A stretch of 5,429 nucleotides of DNA from Bryobacteraceae bacterium (GTDB taxonomy: Bacteria; Acidobacteriota; Terriglobia; Bryobacterales; Bryobacteraceae), in contig JACMLA010000730.1 of assembly GCA_014379815.1 (NCBI GenBank), forward strand, positions 1 to 5,429, in the 5' to 3' direction. Each line of letters starts with the position of its first letter. Position 1 is the first letter of the stretch. Shown here one piece after another: positions 1-5,429 of this stretch. Under the pieces are notes generated by a model. That model was not told the origin of the DNA, did no database searches, and saw nothing but the letters and a program-made list of their open reading frames with translations. The translations under genes and the position numbers were made by a program.

Positions 1-814
1 ACCGTCCACCGGTGGAAGAGACGGTTTCGGGCCAGCCGTCGACGCCGAGACCCCAGAGCGCAATGTCCATTTCGTGGATGCCCTGATTGCCGATATCTCC
101 GTTGCCTGTGTCCCAGAACCAGTGCCAGTTGTAAGCAAACTTGTTTTTGCTGTACGGCTTCATCTGCGCAGGTCCCAGGAACTTTTCCCAATCCACACCT
201 GCCGGCACCGCTTCATCGGGAGTGCGCCCAATGGGAAACCGCCTTCGAAAGCACTCCCCGCGCGCGTGATAGATCTTGCCGATCTCGCCTTCCTTCAGGA
301 GTTGGATGGCCTTCATCTTGTGCGGCATGGAGCGGCTTTGCGAGCCGACCTGCACCATTCGTTTGTACTTGCGCGCTGCCTTGACCATCTGCTCGCTTTC
401 AAAGCAGTTGTGGCTGGCAGGTTTTTCGATGTATACGTCCTTGCCGGCCTGACAAGCCCAGATTGTGCTGAGTGCATGCCAGTGATTTGGAGTTGCTATC
501 GAGACAGCATCGATGTCTTTGGACTCGAATAGCTTTCGCATATCCGCGAAGTCCTGAGGGGCAAAGTTCTTCAGCTTCCCGACAGCCGCCACCGCCCTCT
601 CGCGTGCCGCCTGATTGACGTCGCAGACCCCGGCGATTCTCGCGTCGCTATCGAGTTTGGAATAGAAGTTGATATGCTCTGTCCCTCGCCCGCCAAGGCC
701 GACAATTCCGAGATTGACCCGGTCGTTGGCCCCCAGAATGGGAAATTGTGCCGTCGCAATCGCGGCTGTGGCGGTATGAAGTATCGCTCTGCGGGTTGGC
801 TGGTGGTTATTCAC
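1..814 (-). CDS. Gfo/Idh/MocA family oxidoreductase with Tat signal (C-terminus beyond left edge)
   Basis: This is a predicted NAD(P)-dependent oxidoreductase of the Gfo/Idh/MocA family, which usually acts on sugars, inositols or their derivatives; the substrate cannot be read here. My translation of the minus strand gives 271 residues before the window ends. Residues 7-12 (TRRAIL) followed by an alanine-rich stretch look like a twin-arginine export signal. The Rossmann nucleotide-binding loop is GIVGLGGRG at 36-44, D65 ends the second strand (GVCD), and the family EKP motif is at 130-132. A C-terminal-domain signature GNQGIHEMD lies at 242-250, with H247 and D250 as likely active-site residues. 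The start is GTG at 814: an in-frame TGA lies at 836-838 and no other start codon falls between. AAGGA at 826-830 is the likely ribosome binding site, 11 nt upstream. Some Tat-exported relatives are NAD-dependent glycosidases (GH109), so glycosidase activity is an alternative. About the last third of the protein is missing. Confidence 0.93.
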   Translation of the reverse strand, partial: MNNHQPTRRAILHTATAAIATAQFPILGANDRVNLGIVGLGGRGTEHINFYSKLDSDARIAGVCDVNQAARERAVAAVGKLKNFAPQDFADMRKLFESKDIDAVSIATPNHWHALSTIWACQAGKDVYIEKPASHNCFESEQMVKAARKYKRMVQVGSQSRSMPHKMKAIQLLKEGEIGKIYHARGECFRRRFPIGRTPDEAVPAGVDWEKFLGPAQMKPYSKNKFAYNWHWFWDTGNGDIGNQGIHEMDIALWGLGVDGWPETVSSTGGR

Positions 815-824
815 GTTAGGGAAG

Positions 825-834
825 TTCCTTCCCC
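825..834 (-). promoter_or_regulatory. Ribosome binding site of the oxidoreductase
   Basis: On the minus strand this reads GGGGAAGGAA. The AAGGA core ends 11 nt before the GTG start at 814, slightly longer than ideal spacing. It supports GTG as the start, since no ATG or TTG lies in frame between the upstream stop (836-838) and this codon. Confidence 0.55.
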
Positions 835-852
835 GTCATCTTATAGCGGTTC

Positions 853-878
853 CTGCGGCAGGTTGACTCTGCCCGCAG
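853..878. repeat. Inverted repeat / hairpin upstream of the oxidoreductase
   Basis: CTGCGGCAG (853-861) can pair with CTGCCCGCAG (869-878) around a 7-nt loop, giving nine base pairs with one bulged C. It sits 39-64 nt upstream of the oxidoreductase start. No T-run follows on either strand, so it does not look like an intrinsic terminator. It could be an mRNA leader hairpin or a protein-binding site; the role is unknown. Confidence 0.5.
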
Positions 879-899
879 CCACCCATCGATTTCCCTGAA

Positions 900-927
900 G
901 GATCTCATCAAAACTATCGATAGATCC
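900..927. repeat. Nested palindrome in the divergent intergenic region
   Basis: GGATCT (900-905) and AGATCC (922-927) form an inverted repeat with a 16-nt spacer. Overlapping the right arm is a perfect 10-bp palindrome, CTATCGATAG (914-923). A further ATCGAT lies at 885-890. A symmetric element midway between divergent genes fits an operator for a dimeric regulator, but no known operator consensus is recognised. Confidence 0.4.
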
Positions 928-940
928 GTGGGCTGTCTGT

Positions 941-970
941 CATTGATAATCAAAATTGCCGTAAAATTCT
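941..970 (+). promoter_or_regulatory. Candidate promoter zone for the glutamine synthetase gene (weak)
   Basis: This is the most AT-rich patch between the divergent genes. It contains TTGATA (943-948, like a -35), GATAAT (945-950, like a -10) and TAAAAT (962-967, like a -10). No pair of these has the usual 16-18 nt spacing: TTGATA to TAAAAT is only 13 nt. The position, roughly 100 nt before the glutamine synthetase start, is plausible, but the call rests on composition and partial matches only. Confidence 0.25.
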
Positions 971-1055
971 TCCGCGTTGCCGGGCTCACAAGCTGACGCC
1001 ATTGCAAGTTTTTTGCCCCGGCAGGTGTCCGATCGCGAAGACATTCTGGCAACTC

Positions 1056-1061
1056 GAGGAG
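1056..1061 (+). promoter_or_regulatory. Ribosome binding site of the glutamine synthetase gene
   Basis: GAGGAG at 1056-1061 is a near-perfect Shine-Dalgarno sequence ending 4 nt before the ATG at 1066. The spacing is short but workable, and it supports this ATG as the start, which includes the N-terminal extension. Confidence 0.75.
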
Positions 1062-1065
1062 AAGA

Positions 1066-2496
1066 ATGGAAAACCCGTTACAAAATCGCTTGAGCCTTCC
1101 CTATTCCGAACTGGAGGAGCTCAATCTGAAAGCCAAGGAACAGCGAAGAAGCCGTGTTCCCATTGGCCAGATTCAGGAAGAACGCCTGAAGTATCTGACC
1201 GATGAGAAGCGGGTCAAGGCCGTAACCGTATTGTTCAGCGACCTCGAAGGCCGCCTGCACATGTTGGACTACGACAAGAATTTTCTCTGCAAAAGCTGGG
1301 ACAACCTCACCTTCGATGGTTCGTCGATTCGTGGCTTTACAGCGCAGCGCGAAAGCGATCTCCGGCTTGGCATTGACTGGGCAGCCTTCTACTATGCGCC
1401 CGCCGACATTTTCGGAACGGGCAAGGTGCTTGTCTTCGGTGAGGTGATCGACAAGGATGGTTCTCCGTACAGCGGCGACATCCGGGGCGTTCTCAAATCC
1501 TATGCTCAGGAACAGTTCGCCACCAACGGATACACCCTCAACGCCGCCAATGAGATTGAAGGATTTCTCTTCAAAGGTAATGACGCGGAGCGTCGCTATC
1601 ATGAACCGGCAGAGTTTGAATACGTAAACACAGGTGGTTACTATCATTCGCTGCCCGGGGATCCTCTGCGTCAGTTCATCGACCAGTCGGCGGAAGTGCA
1701 GCGCGCCATGGGATTCGAGAACGAGAAAGATCACCCGGAAGTAGCGCCGTCCCAGTTTGAGATCAATTACAGCTATGGCGAGGTTGTTGCAGCGGCCGAT
1801 CAAATCCAGCTCTATAAGCTGATCTGCCGACAGGTGGCAACACGCATGGGCCTGACCGCGAGTTTTCTGCCCAAGCCCGTTGTTGGAGTAAACGGTAATG
1901 GCATGCACACCAACGTCTCGATCTTGAAAGACGGCAAGAATATGTTCTGGGAACCGCAGGGTCAGGAGAAACTAAGCAAGTTCGCCTGGGAGTTCGTCGA
2001 CCGCATCCTGACTCACGGAAACGATATCTGCCTGTTGCTCAATTCCAGTGTCAATGCCTATCGCCGGCTGGATCCTCACTTTGAAGCGCCTAATCAGATC
2101 AAAGCATCAGCCGTGGATCGCGGCTCCATGGTCCGTATCCCGATTGGCAATGAGCGAAGCTCAAGGGTAGAAGTACGCTCGGTCGCTCCTGACGCTAACC
2201 CCTACATGGTCATGCTCTCGGTATTCAAGACTGGCCTCGAAGGGGACACGGCGACAATCGAAAACCTACGCAGCGCAGACCGCTACCTCCCAGACAACAT
2301 TTACGACGCGCTAGCTAACTTCCGCAATGCCGATTGGACTACCAAGCTCCTCGGCGAAGACGTAAAGACGAGGTATGCGGATCTCAAACAGGCCTCCGCT
2401 GACCGTTGCGCTCGCTTGCTCGGAACGTTCGTGAAGGCGCCGGAAGTGCAGTATCACCACGAAGTCTACAATCAGTTTCTTTGGAATAAGTTCTAG
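1066..2496 (+). CDS. glnA: Type I glutamine synthetase, divergent subtype
   Basis: This is a cytoplasmic enzyme of the GSI family, which joins glutamate and ammonia to glutamine using ATP. The 476-residue protein is complete. About 35-40 N-terminal residues precede the usual start of the beta-grasp domain. FDGSSIRGF at 83-91 carries the conserved catalytic Asp (D84). Likely metal ligands by motif position are E163 and E165 (EIEGFLF), E225 and E232 (EVAPSQFE), H281 (GNGMH) and E369 (RVEVR). E340 (HFEAP) matches the active-site flap Glu, and R334, R352, R357 and R371 match substrate or phosphate arginines. Two departures stand out: Gly166 where a Phe or Tyr is common, and Asn283 where GSI usually has the second His of H-x-H. 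Y413 (NIYDAL) lies near the adenylylation-site position, but the NLYDLP context is absent, so modification is uncertain. The gene has its own terminator and no nitrogen-regulation neighbours. The family is clear; the exact substrate in this subtype is less so. Confidence 0.9.
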   Translation: MENPLQNRLSLPYSELEELNLKAKEQRRSRVPIGQIQEERLKYLTDEKRVKAVTVLFSDLEGRLHMLDYDKNFLCKSWDNLTFDGSSIRGFTAQRESDLRLGIDWAAFYYAPADIFGTGKVLVFGEVIDKDGSPYSGDIRGVLKSYAQEQFATNGYTLNAANEIEGFLFKGNDAERRYHEPAEFEYVNTGGYYHSLPGDPLRQFIDQSAEVQRAMGFENEKDHPEVAPSQFEINYSYGEVVAAADQIQLYKLICRQVATRMGLTASFLPKPVVGVNGNGMHTNVSILKDGKNMFWEPQGQEKLSKFAWEFVDRILTHGNDICLLLNSSVNAYRRLDPHFEAPNQIKASAVDRGSMVRIPIGNERSSRVEVRSVAPDANPYMVMLSVFKTGLEGDTATIENLRSADRYLPDNIYDALANFRNADWTTKLLGEDVKTRYADLKQASADRCARLLGTFVKAPEVQYHHEVYNQFLWNKF

Positions 2497-2515
2497 GTCT
2501 TCGAAGAATCTGCAA

Positions 2516-2550
2516 GGGGGCCCCGGGGTAACTCTCCGGGGCTCTCTTTT
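2516..2550 (+). terminator. Rho-independent terminator of the glutamine synthetase gene
   Basis: Arms 2516-2528 (GGGGGCCCCGGGG) and 2534-2546 (CTCCGGGGCTCTC) pair over 13 positions, including three G-U wobbles, around a TAACT loop. TTTT follows at 2547-2550. The hairpin starts 20 nt after the TAG stop. On the minus strand the wobbles become A-C mismatches and no T-run follows, so it should act mainly in the plus direction. Its last T is also the last base of the convergent gene's stop codon. Confidence 0.88.
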
Positions 2551-3758
2551 CAGTTTCGAGCGGAATCGATTCGCCACGCGCCAAGCGTGTTTTCGTTCCG
2601 CACAAACAAGACTCCGTTCGATAGTGCAGGAAACGCCCGAATGACAGCCGGGAGCAATTGCGAACTGCCTTGCTTTTGATAAGATCCAGGGCTGGCAGCG
2701 ACGATCACCAGTTCCCCGTTTTCCCTAACGACCAAAAGTCTCGTTCCCGCAAGCAAGACCGAGCCAGCGCCGAAGCCGTCGGTGCTCCACTTCACCTTAC
2801 CGGTAGCAAACTCGATACATCGAAACGATTGACCCATCTCCTGCCGACCGTGGAACCCATACAAGTACCCGTCTTTCAGAACGCTGGTCGCATAGTGGTT
2901 AGAGAGCGATTCATCGCCGGACCATAAAGGCCGGACAGCATTACCCTTCGCTTCCAGCACGACAGCACCAGTGTTGTAGCTGGTCGACAGGAAAATGCGG
3001 TCGCCAGACACAACGGGAATAGCGGCATTCACCGAAGCATTGGTTCGGGAACGCCAGGGAAAGCGGAAGCGTAAGCTGCCCTTCGCAGGGTCGACTGCGA
3101 CAAGCCCCTGACGTGTGAAGAAGAGAATCGAGCGAACGCCGTCGAGCGTGGCAGTTATCGGTGAAGAATAGCTGGCATCATCGTTCGTTGCCGCCCATCT
3201 AACTTCCCCGGTAGCCGCGTCCAGAGCAACCAGACCTGCGTTGTTTGGGCCTCCAACGTTTAAGTAGACGAGTCCATTTGCCACCAGCGGCGATCCTGCA
3301 GCTCCGAAGAACCCTTTGCGAACTGCGAATCGGGACGCAGTGTCCACGCGCCAGATCATGCGTCCGGATTTCAGGTCCAGTGCGTGCAGGATCCCATCGG
3401 CCCCGAACGTAAACACGCGTTCTCCAGCGATCGTGGGAACGGCGCGTGGACCTTCATCGAAACCAAAATCGTCTCTATATGTGGTTGGGGATTCGAAGAT
3501 CCATTGCCGAGTCCCTGTAGCCGAGTCCAGCGACTCCACAGTGGCCTTGCTCTCGACCCGGTGAAACAGGACGACGCGATTTCCCGCAACTGCTGGTCCG
3601 CTGAACCCTGCTCCAACGGACTTTTTCCACAGCAACCGTGGGCTCGTGCCGGAGACAGTTGCCGTGTCGTGAGAGACGCCGCTCCGAGTAGGTCCAAGAA
3701 TCTGTGGCCAGTCCGCCGCTGCTACTGGGATTGCGAGCAATAAGAGCCAGCGCTGCAC
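2550..3758 (-). CDS. Secreted PQQ-like beta-propeller repeat protein
   Basis: This 402-residue protein is of the PQQ-binding-like (quinoprotein/pyrrolo-quinoline quinone repeat) beta-propeller type. A short Sec signal peptide, residues 1-15 (LLLLAIPVAAA), has a probable cut before DWPQ at 16-19. There is no lipobox cysteine, so a soluble periplasmic or exported protein is expected. Blade-closing motifs of the form (L/V/I)D..(T/S)G...W recur near 78-86, 127-136, 179-188, 222-231, 268-279 and 315-324, indicating six to eight blades. I see no dehydrogenase-specific catalytic motif, so a binding or scaffold role is as likely as enzymatic activity with PQQ. The GTG start at 3758 is forced from upstream by the in-frame TAA at 3762-3764, and it keeps the whole signal peptide. 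The gene follows the amidohydrolase after 3 nt and is probably translationally coupled to it. The substrate and partner are unknown. Confidence 0.88.
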   Translation of the reverse strand: MQRWLLLLAIPVAAADWPQILGPTRSGVSHDTATVSGTSPRLLWKKSVGAGFSGPAVAGNRVVLFHRVESKATVESLDSATGTRQWIFESPTTYRDDFGFDEGPRAVPTIAGERVFTFGADGILHALDLKSGRMIWRVDTASRFAVRKGFFGAAGSPLVANGLVYLNVGGPNNAGLVALDAATGEVRWAATNDDASYSSPITATLDGVRSILFFTRQGLVAVDPAKGSLRFRFPWRSRTNASVNAAIPVVSGDRIFLSTSYNTGAVVLEAKGNAVRPLWSGDESLSNHYATSVLKDGYLYGFHGRQEMGQSFRCIEFATGKVKWSTDGFGAGSVLLAGTRLLVVRENGELVIVAASPGSYQKQGSSQLLPAVIRAFPALSNGVLFVRNENTLGAWRIDSARN

Positions 3759-3761
3759 CCT

Positions 3762-5429
3762 TTACCGGCTCCCCAGAAGCGTATTGTTCTCGTACTGGAT
3801 TTTGCCGCCGACTACAGTGTAAACAACATCTGTCGCAAGAATGTCGTCTTCGGGGATCGTAAGAATGTCGCGGGAGAGCACAGTAATGTCCGCGAGTTTG
3901 CCGGGACGTAACGAGCCCTTCAAGTCTTCTTCAAACGCTGCATACGCGTTCTGAATTGTGTACGAGCGCAGTGCTTCGGTGCGTGTCATGCGCTGATCCG
4001 GATAGAACCGGCTACCGTCCTTCAGCTTGCGCGAAACGGTTGCGTAGAAGGAAGCCAGAGGGCTTACGTCCTCCACGGGAGCATCGGTGCCGTTGGCCAC
4101 CACCGCACCTGATTTCATCAGCTTCTGCCAGACATACGCTCCCTCTTCGGCGCGTTTTGCTCCGAGGCGGGCGAGGACATATGGCGCATCGGAAGTGCAA
4201 TGAATTCCTTGCATCGCAGCAATCACACCGAGTTTGCCGAACCGGGGAATGTCCGCAGGATCGATATGCTGTGCATGCTCAATGCGCCACCGAAGATCCT
4301 TCTTGTCCGGATGGGCACGGAATGTTTGTTCGAAGATATCGAGAGTCTCCCGGTTGGCACGGTCTCCAATCGCATGGACACAGAGCTGGTATCCATGCTG
4401 AATTGCCAGCTCCGCAGCTTTGCGGACCTCAGCGGGATCATCTGTGTTGAGACCTGAAGGATTCGGTGCGCCTTCAGGCAAGTCGGAGTAGGGTGACAGT
4501 AGCCACGCCCCTCTCGGGCCCAGAGCTCCATCGATGGAACGCTTGAGGCCGCGCACAGTGAGCATGTTTTTTGCGGCACCTACGATTCGGTAACGGTCCG
4601 CTTTTCCCGTGAGTTCCTCGTTAGGGACCCGGAGCATCATCCACAGCCGGAGGCGCAAGGCATTGCTCTCCGCGAGGGATTTGACAAGGTCCACAACTTC
4701 GAATGGTGAACCAGCATCCTGGAAACTCGTAATCCCCTTGGCAAGGCACTCCTCGCTCGCAAGGTCGACAATTCGCCGCGCCTCTGCAAGCTTTTCAGAC
4801 TCCGGCCTTCGTGCTCGCCACGCAGTATAGGCCTTTGACGTCAGCCCCTGAGCTCGCTCCTGAAGCAGACCGCTAGGATTGCCCTCAGCATCCTTCATGA
4901 CGTGCCCGCCGGATGGGTCCGGAGTGTTCCGGTCGATACCAGCAGCCTTGATGGCAGCCTGATTAATAAAGCTGGCATGGCCACTCGCATGCCGCAAAAT
5001 GACAGGGTTCTGGGGCGCTGCTGCACTCAGGTCCGCATGAAGGGGGAATCCGTCGGTGTTCGGCGTGGGCACTTTTGTCCACTTGGACTGATGCCAGCCC
5101 CGTCCGATGATCCAGTCGCCGGGTTTTGCGGTCTTCGCTGCCCGGCCAACCTGATCCACGATGTCATTCCAGCTTTGCGCTTCCCGCAGGTTCAAGTTCA
5201 TCCGGAACTCTCCGATTCCCATGAAGTGTCCGTGACCTTCGATGAATCCGGGAACTGCGAGCCTGCCCCCGAGGTCGACCACTTTTGTTTTCGGTCCGGC
5301 GAGCTTTGCTATCTCAGCGTTGGAACCAACGGCGGCGATCCGGTCGCCTCGAACCGCAAGAGCCTCCGCCGCAGGTTGAGCCGACTCGAGGGTCACAAAC
5401 TTTCCATTCTTCAGAATGAGATCGGCAGG
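3762..5429 (-). CDS. YtcJ-like metal-dependent amidohydrolase (N-terminus beyond right edge)
   Basis: This belongs to the amidohydrolase superfamily, Amidohydro_3/YtcJ group, whose studied members hydrolyse N-substituted formamides and similar C-N bonds; the substrate is unknown here. 555 residues are visible, counted from the window edge. The first residues (PADLILKNGKFVTLES) are the usual N-terminal beta-strand of the family, so the frame continues past the edge and the GTG at 5396 is an internal valine (residue 12), not the start. Metal-site motif H-G-H is at residues 66-68 (PGFIEGHGHF). Further family motifs are HASGH at 147-151, KRSIDGALG with K296 and D300, VHAIGDRAN with H352, RIEHAQH with H385, and GTDAP with D449. 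The C-terminal segment GSLRPGKLADITVL (505-518) closes the composite sandwich domain. A signal peptide, common in relatives from similar bacteria, would lie outside the window. It is probably the upstream gene of an operon with the propeller protein. Confidence 0.92.
   Translation of the reverse strand, partial: PADLILKNGKFVTLESAQPAAEALAVRGDRIAAVGSNAEIAKLAGPKTKVVDLGGRLAVPGFIEGHGHFMGIGEFRMNLNLREAQSWNDIVDQVGRAAKTAKPGDWIIGRGWHQSKWTKVPTPNTDGFPLHADLSAAAPQNPVILRHASGHASFINQAAIKAAGIDRNTPDPSGGHVMKDAEGNPSGLLQERAQGLTSKAYTAWRARRPESEKLAEARRIVDLASEECLAKGITSFQDAGSPFEVVDLVKSLAESNALRLRLWMMLRVPNEELTGKADRYRIVGAAKNMLTVRGLKRSIDGALGPRGAWLLSPYSDLPEGAPNPSGLNTDDPAEVRKAAELAIQHGYQLCVHAIGDRANRETLDIFEQTFRAHPDKKDLRWRIEHAQHIDPADIPRFGKLGVIAAMQGIHCTSDAPYVLARLGAKRAEEGAYVWQKLMKSGAVVANGTDAPVEDVSPLASFYATVSRKLKDGSRFYPDQRMTRTEALRSYTIQNAYAAFEEDLKGSLRPGKLADITVLSRDILTIPEDDILATDVVYTVVGGKIQYENNTLLGSR
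3768..3773 (-). promoter_or_regulatory. Candidate ribosome binding site of the propeller gene, inside the amidohydrolase 3' end
   Basis: On the minus strand the end of the amidohydrolase gene reads GGGGAGCCGGTAAAGG and then GTG. GGGGAG is about 10 nt upstream of the start and lies inside the last codons of the upstream gene; the AAAGG directly before GTG is too close to work well. This placement fits translational coupling of the two genes. Confidence 0.5.

Larger units (their letters stand above)
815..1065. other. Divergent intergenic region, oxidoreductase / glutamine synthetase
   Basis: This 251-bp gap between two divergent starts must carry both promoters and any shared control. Besides the hairpin (853-878), the palindrome (900-927) and the AT-rich patch (941-970), a TATAAG hexamer on the minus strand (840-845) could be a -10 for the oxidoreductase, but no matching -35 lies upstream of it. 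No convincing gene or tRNA is seen. Minus-strand 816-1052 is open from a TTG codon but looks spurious. Confidence 0.6.

Noticed and set aside
74..532. A 152-codon plus-strand open frame
   Set aside because: It is opposite the oxidoreductase, whose minus-strand translation shows continuous family motifs.
991..1006. A possible sigma-54 (-24/-12) promoter before the glutamine synthetase gene, using TTGCA at 1002-1006 as -12
   Set aside because: The -24 element at the required distance reads AGCTGA instead of TGGCAC, so the essential GG is missing.
816..1052. A 78-codon minus-strand open frame filling the intergenic region and ending just before the oxidoreductase
   Set aside because: It starts at TTG, has no recognisable domain, and would cover the region needed for both promoters; its last codons coincide with the oxidoreductase ribosome binding site.
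1654..1667. CCCGGGGATCCTCT, identical to part of a common cloning-vector polylinker
   Set aside because: The reading frame runs through it and encodes LPGDPLR, which fits the protein family; the match ends after 14 bases, so it is coincidence rather than vector contamination.
1078..1908. A 276-codon open frame on the minus strand, antisense to the glutamine synthetase gene
   Set aside because: It lies wholly within a clearly real gene, has no recognisable motif, and is the kind of long antisense frame that codon bias produces.
3384..3743. Plus-strand open frames of about 80-120 codons opposite the propeller gene
   Set aside because: They have no recognisable motifs and lie antisense to a gene with a signal peptide and repeated blade motifs.
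5394..5396. GTG as the start of the amidohydrolase
   Set aside because: The frame stays open upstream to the window edge and encodes the conserved ADLILKNGKFVT strand of the family, so this GTG is an internal valine.

Overview
The window holds four protein-coding genes, two of them cut by its edges, and no RNA genes, mobile elements or CRISPR. The gene set and protein styles suggest an environmental heterotroph of the Acidobacteriota/Planctomycetota/Verrucomicrobiota type, with Acidobacteriota (Bryobacter/Solibacter-like) as my best guess. The pointers are a Tat-exported Gfo/Idh/MocA oxidoreductase, an exported beta-propeller protein starting with a 'DWPQ.LGP.R.GVS' motif, and a YtcJ-type amidohydrolase. 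This is inference from family resemblance recalled without a search.

Layout. Positions 1-814, minus strand: the N-terminal 271 residues of a Gfo/Idh/MocA oxidoreductase with a twin-arginine leader; the gene runs off the left edge. Positions 815-1065: a 251-bp divergent intergenic region with a hairpin, a nested palindrome and an AT-rich patch, which must hold the promoters for both flanking genes. Positions 1066-2496, plus strand: a complete type I glutamine synthetase of a divergent subtype, followed by a strong rho-independent terminator at 2516-2550. Positions 2550-3758, minus strand: a complete secreted PQQ-like beta-propeller protein. Positions 3762-5429, minus strand: a YtcJ-like metal-dependent amidohydrolase, complete at its C-terminus but open at the right edge.

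Gene relations. The amidohydrolase and the propeller gene are tightly linked (TAA, 3 nt, GTG) and very probably form one transcript, converging on the glutamine synthetase gene. The synthetase has its own upstream region and terminator and looks monocistronic; no glnB, amtB or ntr gene is visible beside it. The oxidoreductase is divergent from the synthetase. A shared pathway is not evident, although an amidohydrolase releasing amines or ammonia near a glutamine synthetase is conceivable.

I found no convincing new system. The points most worth a second look are the unusual active-site residues and N-terminal extension of the glutamine synthetase, the in-frame junction of the amidohydrolase and propeller genes, the one-sided terminator between convergent genes, and the structured divergent intergenic region.
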